Assembly (NCBI GenBank): GCA_035315065.1
Contig: DATFYM010000064.1
Location: forward strand, 1-28,464
Source of the DNA: DATFYM01 sp035315065
GTDB taxonomy: Bacteria; Acidobacteriota; Terriglobia; UBA7540
DNA: 28,464 nucleotides
Direction: 5' to 3'
The notes under the pieces are model-generated. The model made no database searches and was not told the origin of the DNA. It was given only the letters and a program-made list of their open reading frames with translations. Position 1 is the first letter of the stretch; each line of letters opens with the position of its first letter. The position numbers were made by a program, and so were the translations under genes. Of the stretch, positions 1-8,450 are shown in pieces.

Positions 1-39
1 ATCGGCAATAAAGTTTGTTGTACTTTGTTCATGGCAGTT

Positions 40-101
40 CACCTTGTTGGTGTCGTGTTTCGGAATCCCAAACTCCTTATAACACTTCGGCCAACAAGGT
101 G
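40..101. repeat. Inverted repeat upstream of hyuA
   Basis: The arm CACCTTGTTGG at 40-50 is matched exactly by its reverse complement CCAACAAGGTG at 91-101, leaving a 40-base spacer. It lies in the 208-base gap before hyuA, which otherwise shows no credible gene. It could be an operator, an RNA hairpin in a leader, or the end of something outside the window. There is no T-run, so it does not look like a simple terminator. Confidence 0.6.
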
Positions 102-208
102 TTCTGCTTTTTCTGCCTTCCTTCAATCGCGATTCTTGGGACTACCAAGGAGTAAGGGATCACTGACAACAACTGAAGTCTGTCATACACTGATGCACTT
201 GGTGCTCC

Positions 209-2503
209 ATGCGAATTGGCGTTGATACGGGCGGCACTTTCACCGATTGCGTTACCTTCGACGGCTCGCGAGTGAGGGTCCTGAAGGTTTTCTCGACCCC
301 GGACGATGCGGCTCGCGCGATTCTGGAGGGCGCGCGCCGGCTGATCTCCGGCGGCGACACTACCAATGGAGGCTCGGACCGAACCGCAGGCGTTTCTTCC
401 AGCGAGGCGCTCGAAATCGTCCACGGCACCACGGTGGGCACCAACACGTTGCTCGAGCGCCGCGGAGCGCGAGTGGCGCTGGTGACCACCGCCGGATTCG
501 AGGACCTCATCGAAATCGGACGCCAGGCGCGGCCCCGCCTCTACGACTTCAACGTTCGACGCGACCCCCCGCTGGTGCCCCGCGCCCTGCGTTGGGGCGT
601 CAGGGAACGGGTTGGTGCAAGCGGCGAAGTCCTGATCCGGACCGGCCTTGCTGAGCTGCGCCGCTTGCGGCAGCGCATCCGCAAGTCCGGCGCGGAGTCG
701 ATCGCCGTGTGCTTCCTGTTCTCCTTTATCAATCCTGCGCACGAGCGCGCTGCCAAGCGCGAACTGGAATCGCTTGGCCTTCCGGTCTCCGTGTCACACG
801 AGATTCTGCCGGAGTTTCGCGAGTACGAACGGCTCTCGACCGTGGTCATCAACGCTTACCTGGCCCCCAAGCTGGGTGCCTACCTGGGCCGGCTGGAAGA
901 AGCTATGGCGGCGGATTTGCCTCGTGATCTTAGCGGAAAGCCAGCCCAAGCTACTTCCTACTCCCGACTCCCGACTCCCGATTCCCGTCATCGGGTCTTC
1001 GTGATGCAATCCAGCGGTGGTATCACCACGGCTGGGCGTGCGGCCCGCGAGCCAGTCCGTACGATTCTTTCGGGGCCGGCGGGCGGCGTGGTGGCCGCCG
1101 CGTACCTGGCGGAGCAACTGGGCATTGCTCGCGCGATCAGCTTCGACATGGGCGGCACGTCCACGGACGTCTGCTTGCTCGCCGGTCCGCCGCGCTCGAC
1201 CTCGGAGACCACGCTCGGCGGGCTGCCGGTGGCCGTCCCCGTGCTCGACGTTCACTCCGTGGGCGCGGGCGGAGGATCGCTGGCGCGGCTCGACGCCGGC
1301 GGGGCGCTGCGCGTCGGCCCCGAAAGCGCCGGCGCCGAGCCCGGACCCGCGTGTTACGGCAAAGGCGGGAATCGCCCCACGGTCACCGACGCCAACCTTA
1401 TTCTGGGGCGGCTCGACGCCGAGTGCTTTCTCGGCGGCACCTTCCGGCTTGACGTCGAAGCCGCCGAGCAAGCTTTCGCCAGCTTTCGATCCACATCGGC
1501 CATCTCGGCCGCCCTGGCCGGTCCGGCTCTCTCCGGAAGAAATCGGCGCCGGCAGCGATCCGAACTCCAAGAGTCGCTCGAACTGGCCCAGGGGATCATT
1601 GCCGTTTCGAACGCCACCATGGAGCGCGCGTTGCGAGTGATCTCGGTAGAGCGCGGGCACGATCCTCGCGACTTCTCGCTGATTTCGTTTGGCGGCGCGG
1701 GAGGCTTGCATGCGGCCGCGCTGGCCTCATCCCTTGGCTTGGCCCAAGTGATCGTACCGTCGAACCCCGGAGCCTTCTCGGCGCTCGGGATTCTGCTCTC
1801 GGACATTGTCAAGGACGTCTCTCTTTCGGTCCTTCTGCCGGTGCCGCAGGTCACGGGGCCCGTCTCGGAGTCGTACTCCCCAACCAGGCGCGGGGCCCTC
1901 AAGGGGGAGAGAACGCTAGCCGCTGGCTCCGAACTCCCGATCGCATTCTCGCAGGACCTCCAGCGTCGCTTCGCCCGGCTGGAGGAGACGGCACGCGAGG
2001 AGCTACGCCGCGAGGGCTTTGCCGCCGCGTCCGCGCGGGCCGAGCAACGAATCGATGTGCGCCACGTTGGCCAGGCATACGAGCTCTCGGTGCCGTTCGC
2101 GCCGGACTTCGTCGCCCGGTTCCACGCTGAGCATGAAAGGGCGTACGGATACGCGCACGCGGGCCGCGCCACGGAGGTCGTGAATCTGCGCGTGCGCCTG
2201 GTGGTGCCCACGCCAAAACCACCTTCGGCACCACTTACCTCCAGGCAACCGTCAAGAGCCGGTGGCCGGGCAGTCAGCCCTAGCCGTGAAGCGATCCTGA
2301 AGCGAAAGCCGGTGTGGTTCGACGGACGATGGTGGGATACGCCGATCTACGATCGCGACCGGCTTGAGCCGTCCACGCGATTTGCGGGTCCGGCCGTGGT
2401 GGCGGAGTACAGCGCAACAACGGTTGTGCCGCCGGGTTGGGTTTGTAGCGTGGATAGGTACCTGAACCTTTTGGTCGCAAGAGCGGCGAAACCCTCAAGA
2501 TAG
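209..2503 (+). CDS. hyuA: Hydantoinase/5-oxoprolinase subunit A family protein
   Basis: This is the HyuA-type subunit of an ATP-dependent amidohydrolase (hydantoinase, 5-oxoprolinase, acetophenone carboxylase family). It acts in the cytosol on cyclic amides or related compounds together with the HyuB-type partner encoded next door. The start is set by the family-typical N-terminus MRIGVDTGGTFTD, a nucleotide-binding loop of the actin/ASKHA fold. A second such loop, FDMGGTSTD, lies near residues 311-320, and a conserved SFGGAGGLHA near residue 494. At 764 residues it is somewhat long for the family (usually about 680-720). Several low-similarity inserts explain this, including YSRLPTPDSR at residues 251-260, which is encoded by a heptamer repeat. 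No strong Shine-Dalgarno precedes the ATG. The substrate cannot be told from sequence. Confidence 0.93.
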   Translation: MRIGVDTGGTFTDCVTFDGSRVRVLKVFSTPDDAARAILEGARRLISGGDTTNGGSDRTAGVSSSEALEIVHGTTVGTNTLLERRGARVALVTTAGFEDLIEIGRQARPRLYDFNVRRDPPLVPRALRWGVRERVGASGEVLIRTGLAELRRLRQRIRKSGAESIAVCFLFSFINPAHERAAKRELESLGLPVSVSHEILPEFREYERLSTVVINAYLAPKLGAYLGRLEEAMAADLPRDLSGKPAQATSYSRLPTPDSRHRVFVMQSSGGITTAGRAAREPVRTILSGPAGGVVAAAYLAEQLGIARAISFDMGGTSTDVCLLAGPPRSTSETTLGGLPVAVPVLDVHSVGAGGGSLARLDAGGALRVGPESAGAEPGPACYGKGGNRPTVTDANLILGRLDAECFLGGTFRLDVEAAEQAFASFRSTSAISAALAGPALSGRNRRRQRSELQESLELAQGIIAVSNATMERALRVISVERGHDPRDFSLISFGGAGGLHAAALASSLGLAQVIVPSNPGAFSALGILLSDIVKDVSLSVLLPVPQVTGPVSESYSPTRRGALKGERTLAAGSELPIAFSQDLQRRFARLEETAREELRREGFAAASARAEQRIDVRHVGQAYELSVPFAPDFVARFHAEHERAYGYAHAGRATEVVNLRVRLVVPTPKPPSAPLTSRQPSRAGGRAVSPSREAILKRKPVWFDGRWWDTPIYDRDRLEPSTRFAGPAVVAEYSATTVVPPGWVCSVDRYLNLLVARAAKPSR
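960..987 (+). repeat. In-frame heptamer array inside hyuA
   Basis: Four tandem copies of the 7-mer A(C/T)TCCCG: three ACTCCCG and one ATTCCCG. They fall within the hyuA reading frame and are read as YSRLPTPDSR (residues 251-260) in a linker before the conserved core. The unit has the same style as the intergenic short-word arrays elsewhere in this window. Confidence 0.85.
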
Positions 2504-2543
2504 CAGACGTGCCGCAGATCGGCTTGTTATAGCGACGTTTACC

Positions 2544-4280
2544 ATGCACACCGACCCTGCCGAACTCGAGATCTTCAAGAACCTCTTCCACTCGGTGGCG
2601 GAGGAAATGGGCGCAGCCTTGCGGCGCTCCGCTTTTTCGCCCAACATCAAAGAGCGGCGCGACTACTCGTGCGCCGTCTTCGACGGCAAGGGCCGGGTGG
2701 TGGCGATGGGCGATCACATGCCCGTCCATCTCGGGTCGATGCCGATGTCGGTGGCTGCCGCGATCGAGAGTCTGGATCTTGGTCCGGGCGACATCGCCAT
2801 GCTGAACGATCCCTACGCCGGCGGAACGCACTTGCCGGATATCACCCTCGTAATGCCGGTTGGCCCTTCGTCACCGCGCGCGCCGCGAGGTGCCGCGTCT
2901 AAGTCGGGAAGGCACACGCCGGCCTTCTACGTCGCCAATCGCGCTCACCACTCGGACATCGGCGGGGCGCAGCCGGCCTCCATGGGATTGAGCGAGGAGA
3001 TTTACCAGGAAGGGCTGCGGATTCCACCCGTGACCTTGGCCCGCGGCGGCCGAATCGAACGTGACGTGCTGGCCGTGCTGCTCGCCAACGTTCGAACCCC
3101 GTGCGAGCGCGAAGGCGATCTGATGGCCCAGATCGCTTCATGCCGGCTGGGCGAGCGCCGCCTCATGGAATTGCGGGCCAAGTACGGCGCACCGAAGACA
3201 GATCTCTATCTTGACGCGCTTTACAGCTACTCGGAGCGCCTGATGCGTGAGGCGTTGCGGCGTATTCCGGAGGGCGTCTACCGGGCAGAGGATTGTCTCG
3301 ACGACGACGGCTTCTCTTCCTCTCCCGTGCGCCTCCGCGTTTCCATCCGCATCCACGAGGGCGAAGCCATCGTGAACTTCGACGGCACGTCGCCCGCGTG
3401 CCGCGGCAGCGTGAACGCGGTCGAGGCTATCACCGTCTCCGCCGTGTTCTATGTCTTCCGCTGCCTGCTGGGCGAGGAAGTTCCCGCTTCGGCCGGCCTT
3501 ATGGCGCCCATTACGGTTCGCGCCCCGAAGGGCAGCGTGGTCAATGCCGGGCCACCGGCGGCAGTGGCGGCGGGCAACGTTGAGACGTCGCAGCGCATTG
3601 TCGATGTGCTTCTGCGGGCGTTGGCGCGCGCCTTGCCGGATCGCATTCCGGCGGCGAGCTCAGGCACCATGAACAATCTCTCCTTCGGCGGACTCCTAGC
3701 CCCGCGAGGCCGGCAAGGACTGCAAGGTTTGAGCCGGGGCGAGCCCTTCACCTACTATGAAACCATTGCCGGCGGCATGGGAGCGCGGCCCGCGGCTGAC
3801 GGGCTCAGTGGAGTCCACACCCACATGACAAACTCGCTCAATACTCCGGTCGAGGCGTTCGAGTCTGCCTACCCCGTCCGCGTGCTTCGCTACTCGCTGC
3901 GACGCGGGTCCGGCGGCGCGGGACGCTTTCGCGGCGGTGACGGTGTTGTCCGCGAGTTGGAGTTCCTGACCGACGTTCGCGGCAGCATTCTCTCGGATCG
4001 CCGCCGCTTCCGCCCTTACGGACTTGCGGGTGGTGGTCCTGGCGCGGCGGGCAAGAACCTTTTGCGGCTGGCTTCCGGCAAACCCGGAGGACGGTCGCCG
4101 ATTATGAGCCTTCCGTCCAAAACGGTTTTCAACGCGCCGGCCGGAAGTGTCTTGCGGGTGGAGACCCCGGGAGGAGGAGGGTGGGGGAGAGAAGAAAGGC
4201 AAAAGGCAAAGGGCAAAAGGCAAAAGGCAAAGGTGGAAGAAGGGCGCGACACCAAGTCCTCTACGAACGACGAACGCTGA
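2544..4280 (+). CDS. hyuB: Hydantoinase/5-oxoprolinase subunit B family protein
   Basis: The HyuB-type partner of the upstream gene; the two subunits normally form one ATP-dependent ring-opening or carboxylating enzyme in the cytosol. The N-terminus MHTDPAELEIFKNLF is typical of the family. Family motifs follow: RRSAFSPNIKERRDYSCA, NDPYAGGTHLPD near residue 88, and RAHHSDIGG near residue 133. The gene starts 40 bases after hyuA on the same strand, so co-transcription is likely. The conserved part ends at ETPGGGGWG. The last 30 or so residues are encoded by an AAAGGC repeat (QKAKGKRQKAK) and flanking low-complexity DNA, so the tail is probably not ancestral. A short insert rich in Arg/Ser/Pro lies near residues 112-128. 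Confidence 0.93.
   Translation: MHTDPAELEIFKNLFHSVAEEMGAALRRSAFSPNIKERRDYSCAVFDGKGRVVAMGDHMPVHLGSMPMSVAAAIESLDLGPGDIAMLNDPYAGGTHLPDITLVMPVGPSSPRAPRGAASKSGRHTPAFYVANRAHHSDIGGAQPASMGLSEEIYQEGLRIPPVTLARGGRIERDVLAVLLANVRTPCEREGDLMAQIASCRLGERRLMELRAKYGAPKTDLYLDALYSYSERLMREALRRIPEGVYRAEDCLDDDGFSSSPVRLRVSIRIHEGEAIVNFDGTSPACRGSVNAVEAITVSAVFYVFRCLLGEEVPASAGLMAPITVRAPKGSVVNAGPPAAVAAGNVETSQRIVDVLLRALARALPDRIPAASSGTMNNLSFGGLLAPRGRQGLQGLSRGEPFTYYETIAGGMGARPAADGLSGVHTHMTNSLNTPVEAFESAYPVRVLRYSLRRGSGGAGRFRGGDGVVRELEFLTDVRGSILSDRRRFRPYGLAGGGPGAAGKNLLRLASGKPGGRSPIMSLPSKTVFNAPAGSVLRVETPGGGGWGREERQKAKGKRQKAKVEEGRDTKSSTNDER
4191..4233. repeat. AAAGGC short-word repeat at the hyuB 3' end
   Basis: Six imperfect units of AAAAGGC/AAAGGGC in tandem. 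They lie inside the hyuB frame and encode its lysine-rich tail. Arrays of this word are generally intergenic, so its presence here suggests insertion or expansion over the original stop codon. Confidence 0.8.
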
Positions 4281-4292
4281 GGAAGAATTGCC

Positions 4293-4368
4293 GATTGACG
4301 AAGAGTCGAAGGGTCTTCAACTTTCGACCTTCAACCTTCGACCTTCGACTCTTCTCTAATCGTCAATC
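4293..4368. repeat. Inverted repeat between convergent genes
   Basis: AAGAGTCGAAGG (4301-4312) pairs exactly with CCTTCGACTCTT (4342-4353). An outer pair, GATTGACG (4293-4300) and CGTCAATC (4361-4368), extends the stem past a 7-base bulge. The loop itself repeats the word ACCTTCGA/AACCTTCG. It separates hyuB and the convergent CPBP gene and its right end lies over the CPBP gene's 3' end (4363). It could terminate transcripts from both sides, although there is no clear T-run. Confidence 0.7.
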
Positions 4369-7300
4369 TGCAGTGGGCAATTCCGCCCTCGCCCGGGCTT
4401 TTCCACCCGGAGCCAGAAGCCACCATAGGAATGCGGCCGAGAGAACCGCCAGCAGAGCGCCTTGCCACCGGTAGAAAGCCACCGGCTGCGAGATCAGCGT
4501 GACCAGCGGCTCCGTCACTTGCAAGCAGAACACCGTAGCCACGTAGGCCACGATGTTGTCACGATAAATGAAAGCGACCAGCGCCAGGACGGCCAAGGCC
4601 GGCAGTACGCTCATCGCCCAGCCCGTCGCAAACTGGGGCCAGGAATGCGCTTCCGCCGGTCCCATACGCACGATCACCAGCAGCGCGCCCGCCCACAACC
4701 ACCAGGATCGCGTGGTCCATCCTCGCCGCACTATCCAGATGAGCACACCAGCAACGGAAGGTACCAGAATGCCGGTCAGCAATGCCCCGAACCAGGCGCC
4801 AGCCCCCGGCACCAGCGAATCGAGCCCGCCCGGCACCAGCTCGATGGGAACTGGGGCGTAAGCGTGAAGGCGAACCGTAAGCAAGGCATTCAGTTGGTGG
4901 ATCGCCGCCGCCGCCGCAATCGTCAGCGCGACCGCCATGGTTGCATCCAGGCTCCAGATGCGCCGCGCTGAGGCGCGAAAGATGCGCCACGCATCGGGGT
5001 AGAGGCTGGCGGCGAGTCCCACCAAGAGCCACCCCAGCATTCCCGCCAGAAGGGGCGCAATGATCAATTCGATCACCATTATCAGGTGGTACACCGAGAG
5101 CGGAATCGACGTGGGGTACACGCGGTCGACGGCTGGCAGCAGGCTGTTCAGTTGCGACAAGCCCGCCAGGACGAACACGGCCGAGCCAACCCACGCGGCC
5201 GGGCGCCACGGAATCTGATGGCTCCGGACCTGCTGAATGAACACGATCAACGCGCCACACACCATGCCCGCTAACAAGAGGTAGCCGAGAACAGACAGGA
5301 TCACGTTCGGCAACCGCTTAGCGCTGTGGGCGCGCTCCCAGTCCTCGGGAAGCTTGAAAAAACGCCGGAAGCTGACCACTTGGTCGCCCGCGATATTCAC
5401 CTCCAGCCGGTACTCGGCGCCGCCCACATTGCGCGGATCGCCGGAGTTCGCCTTCCAGGTGAAAGCATAGTCTTCGCGGGCCTTGCGCTTGTTGGTCGTG
5501 GAATCTACCAGGTTAAAGTCGGTTGGCGTGTAGCCGCGCTCCTGCATCGCCCGCTCTGCCAGCTTATGCGCGTCTTCCGGTGCAAGGGCAGCGCCGGGAG
5601 TGTCCTCATCCACCTCGTGTTGGTGCTCGAACACCTTCCCGGTCTGTGCGTCGACAAAGACCAGGTACTCTTCCTTCTGGAGGGGGTGGAAGTAACGGAC
5701 TTCCCAAAGCAGCGGGGCGGTCGCCTGCCGATAAATCTGGTCCGAATCCCTCAGCGAACGACGTTCCAGCAGGTAGCGCAGCGCCGAGGGATCGACGTTC
5801 TCCTCGAGCCAGGCCACCCGATGAAAGCTCCCAGGCGACATGCCTCGCTGGGCGAGGAACTCATCGGCCGTGCGAAGGGCATCCGGACGCGTGGTTCTCA
5901 CTTTGATCCCGTCGCCGAACTCGTATGCCGGGATCAGCGCCACCAGCACGCAGGCGGCGGTGATTACAACCGCCGCGATGAATCGCTTGCGGCTGAGAGG
6001 CTGGTAGGCCAGCGGCGCCTCTTTTTCGGGAGGTGGCGCGGCGCGCCGCTCCCTCGCAATACCCTCCTGCGCGTTGGATTCTTCCTCGGTGAACGTGCCC
6101 GTACGCCAATAAGCCACCAGCGCCAACAGTAGCGGGACCAGCATGATTCCGGCAGTGGCACCGCCGGAAACCATCAGGTAGTGGTTCGAGGAACGCAGGA
6201 GAATAAAGGCGGTGTAAAGAGCATCCACCGAATAGTGCCAAATCAGCGTGGCCATGATGCCGAAGCGCATCATGACGAGACCCATGATGATGCCGCCCAC
6301 GCCTACTTCAAGACCCCGAATGAAAAACGGTTGGTTCGGGTAGAGGGAGTGCAGGAATCCCCAGTTGAAGGCGGCGAGAACAATGGCGAGAGGCCACGAC
6401 CCCAGGATCTTCTTGAGAAACGGAATCGCGAAGGCGCGGAACTGCATCTCTTCCGTGACCGCCGGGATGAAGCCGGTGAAGAGCACCCCCACCCAGGGAA
6501 TCCGCGTGTTGAGGTCGTTGGAGAAGTTGATGTCGGAAGGCGCCCACGCTCCCAACTTGTTGGCAACGACATAGAAGACCGCCTGATAGGCGAAAAAGAA
6601 GAAGGTGAGGCCGATGCCGACGATGTTGGCGATGAAGAATGAGCGCGTGCGGACGCCGTTCCAACTTAGATAACGCCGCAGGGACATCTGACGCGGGAAT
6701 CCCTCCCGGTACATCGGCTCAGCGGCTGCCACCACTAAAAAGATCAAGGCGCCCAGTCCCAGCGCTTTCAAAAGACTGCCCATGAAATAGCTGGCGCCGA
6801 AGCTGGTGTACGAATCTGTGGTCCGGTAGTCAAACTGGGCCAGGGAAAACGTGTTCAACTGGCTGAGGAAGTAGAGAACGATGGCGACTGCGCCAAAGCC
6901 GGCCGCGGTGCGCAAAGGGACGTCGCGATCGCGCAGACGGAGAATCAGGAATCCCAGCATGGCCACGCAGAGCAGGATCCAGAAAGCCTCATCCACCAGG
7001 TCGGCCGAGACGTTGCGGGAGCGCAGCTTCTCGTAATCGCGCTGCCACTGCTCCGGGATCTTGACGTACTCACGGTAACCACCCACGTGGTCGCCGCTCA
7101 CCTCGACCTCGACGCGCAGGCTGCCGTCCCCCAAGTCGACGCTCTTTTGCTTCCAGGTAAAGGTGTGATCGACGCGGGCAGGACGATTTTGGCTCACTGC
7201 TTCCACAAAGTCGAGGTCGTTCAGGTCTCGCTGCATCGCGTCGCGCAGGAACGTCTCGGCCACCGCCCGAGCCTGCGCTTGGTCGAGGCTGGCGCCGGGC

Positions 7301-7716
7301 GCGGTCTCGGCCATCTCACGGGCGAAGGCCGCCACGGTGCCCTGCGGCGTCACGTCCACCCGAAACTCCTCGATCTGCTGCGGCTTGAACCACCGATGCG
7401 ACCAGCGCCACAAATGGATGGGGCCGCCGGTCAGTTGGTTCATGCGCTCGAGGCCTAGCGTCCGTTCCAGATAGAGCTTGGAGTCATCGTCGTAGTCAAA
7501 CACCGCCGCGTGCCGATACCCCCGCACATCAAGATGTCGCGCAGCGAGGAAGCCGGCAGCGATCGATTCGGAATCAGTGCGGCTTACCCGGAAGTCGATG
7601 CTGGCCTCGGGAAAGGCGCGGGAGAAATACTTGATGGCGACACCGAGCGACACGGCTGCTATGAGCACCGTGATGACGATGATCCGGTAGTGAGTAGAGG
7701 TCAGTTTGACAGGCAT
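4363..7716 (-). CDS. CPBP-family intramembrane metalloprotease with duplicated extracytoplasmic module
   Basis: A predicted membrane protein of 1117 residues with one CPBP (Rce1-like) glutamic protease/abortive-infection domain. Motif 1 is EEMQFR (E422, E423, R427), motif 2 FNWGFLH (H456) and motif 3 HYSVD (H494-D498), all inside membrane helices. It is much longer than the usual 200-300 residue CPBP protein. The chain reads as two similar halves, each with a helix, an extracytoplasmic domain and a set of membrane helices. Residues about 136-227 and 705-795 are internal repeats: both run from a GA(S/A)L segment through DxTFTWK or DYAFTWK to (V/L)EV..(S/A)GD and a K(I/L)PE.W block. Only the first half carries protease residues. 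GAGG lies 6-10 bases before the ATG. Substrate unknown; site-2 cleavage, peptide modification or immunity are family possibilities. Confidence 0.88.
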   Translation of the reverse strand: MPVKLTSTHYRIIVITVLIAAVSLGVAIKYFSRAFPEASIDFRVSRTDSESIAAGFLAARHLDVRGYRHAAVFDYDDDSKLYLERTLGLERMNQLTGGPIHLWRWSHRWFKPQQIEEFRVDVTPQGTVAAFAREMAETAPGASLDQAQARAVAETFLRDAMQRDLNDLDFVEAVSQNRPARVDHTFTWKQKSVDLGDGSLRVEVEVSGDHVGGYREYVKIPEQWQRDYEKLRSRNVSADLVDEAFWILLCVAMLGFLILRLRDRDVPLRTAAGFGAVAIVLYFLSQLNTFSLAQFDYRTTDSYTSFGASYFMGSLLKALGLGALIFLVVAAAEPMYREGFPRQMSLRRYLSWNGVRTRSFFIANIVGIGLTFFFFAYQAVFYVVANKLGAWAPSDINFSNDLNTRIPWVGVLFTGFIPAVTEEMQFRAFAIPFLKKILGSWPLAIVLAAFNWGFLHSLYPNQPFFIRGLEVGVGGIIMGLVMMRFGIMATLIWHYSVDALYTAFILLRSSNHYLMVSGGATAGIMLVPLLLALVAYWRTGTFTEEESNAQEGIARERRAAPPPEKEAPLAYQPLSRKRFIAAVVITAACVLVALIPAYEFGDGIKVRTTRPDALRTADEFLAQRGMSPGSFHRVAWLEENVDPSALRYLLERRSLRDSDQIYRQATAPLLWEVRYFHPLQKEEYLVFVDAQTGKVFEHQHEVDEDTPGAALAPEDAHKLAERAMQERGYTPTDFNLVDSTTNKRKAREDYAFTWKANSGDPRNVGGAEYRLEVNIAGDQVVSFRRFFKLPEDWERAHSAKRLPNVILSVLGYLLLAGMVCGALIVFIQQVRSHQIPWRPAAWVGSAVFVLAGLSQLNSLLPAVDRVYPTSIPLSVYHLIMVIELIIAPLLAGMLGWLLVGLAASLYPDAWRIFRASARRIWSLDATMAVALTIAAAAAIHQLNALLTVRLHAYAPVPIELVPGGLDSLVPGAGAWFGALLTGILVPSVAGVLIWIVRRGWTTRSWWLWAGALLVIVRMGPAEAHSWPQFATGWAMSVLPALAVLALVAFIYRDNIVAYVATVFCLQVTEPLVTLISQPVAFYRWQGALLAVLSAAFLWWLLAPGGKARARAELPTAD

Positions 7717-7729
7717 GGAAACCTCGGGA

Positions 7730-7836
7730 ATTGACGATTGACGATTGGGAACAGCTTTCAGCTCTCAGCCGTCAGCTATCAGCACGAGAGTCCCTTCTTG
7801 CTGATAGCTGATGGCTGAGATCTGATGGCTGAGATC
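7730..7836. repeat. Short-word repeats with hairpin upstream of CPBP gene
   Basis: Two families lie side by side. A GATTGAC array occupies 7730-7748. Then TCAGCCGTCAGCTATCAGCA (7765-7784) pairs with 7799-7818 at 19 of 20 positions across a 14-base loop. A tandem 14-mer TGATGGCTGAGATC follows, twice plus a partial third copy (about 7809-7843). The 165-base gap between the CPBP and GNAT genes holds little else. Confidence 0.8.
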
Positions 7837-7881
7837 TGATGGCTTTTCCTCATCAATCCTTCGCTTCGGACCAATCGGCAA

Positions 7882-8334
7882 TCAGCGATTCTTAGCCAGC
7901 GACTTTACCATGACCCACGCCGCTTCGCCATCGGCGTAGTAATTCTCGATCGTCTCCACCTTGCGGTAACCGCGCGCCTGGTAAAATGCCTGCGCGCCGC
8001 CGTTGCTTTCGGCAGTCTCGAGATGAATCAGCCGCAGGCCCCCTCGCGTCGCCCAGGCTTCCACCGCATCCATCAGCGCTTTGCCCACGCCGCTGCGCCG
8101 GCGGCCTTCGATCACGTCAATGGTTACAATGTGCGCCGTCCCTTTCGCTTCGCGGTCCGCGATCAAGAATCCGACGATCTCGTTATTTTCCTCGGCGATC
8201 CAGGTTGCGGCCGATGGATGGCGGATAAAAGCTGCCAGTTCGGTTCGTGAGTAAGATACACCCGGCGGAAAGCAGGCCTGGTCAATTTGGTAAAGCGTCT
8301 CGAAATCGGATTGACGAAACTCGCGAAGCCGCAT
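7882..8334 (-). CDS. GNAT-family N-acetyltransferase (RimI-like)
   Basis: A 150-residue single-domain acetyltransferase that moves an acetyl group from acetyl-CoA to an amine of a protein or small molecule. The pyrophosphate-binding motif A appears as RRRSGVGKALM (residues 78-88), followed by ETAESNGGAQAFYQARGYRKV (from residue 106), the beta5-alpha4 region with the usual Asn and Tyr. The N-terminus MRLREFRQSDFETLYQID is typical of RimI-like members. Length matches the family. An AGGGAAG lies about 11 bases before the start. It sits alone between repeat arrays, so context does not reveal the substrate. Confidence 0.88.
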   Translation of the reverse strand: MRLREFRQSDFETLYQIDQACFPPGVSYSRTELAAFIRHPSAATWIAEENNEIVGFLIADREAKGTAHIVTIDVIEGRRRSGVGKALMDAVEAWATRGGLRLIHLETAESNGGAQAFYQARGYRKVETIENYYADGEAAWVMVKSLAKNR

Positions 8335-8369
8335 AGCGCGAGTCTTCCCTGTCCAGCGTATGCCAGCAG

Positions 8370-8450
8370 GTAGACAGTAGACGGCATAAGGTAGAAGGGA
8401 AGACCGTCCCTGCGGGCCTTCTTTCCCTGTCTACTGTCTACCGTCTACCG
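8370..8450. repeat. GTAGACA inverted array overlapping aminotransferase 3' end
   Basis: GGTAGACAGTAGAC (8369-8382) is matched exactly by GTCTACTGTCTACC (8429-8442), and a further GTCTACC follows on the right. The right array contains the stop codon (8438-8440) and last few codons of the aminotransferase gene, so repeat DNA supplies that gene's end. Confidence 0.8.

Noticed and set aside
77..742. 221-residue minus-strand open frame opposite hyuA
   Set aside because: It is a shadow of the conserved hyuA frame, as are other long frames opposite GC-rich genes.
4191..4233. CRISPR-like array
   Set aside because: Units are 6-7 bases with no spacers, so it is a simple tandem repeat.
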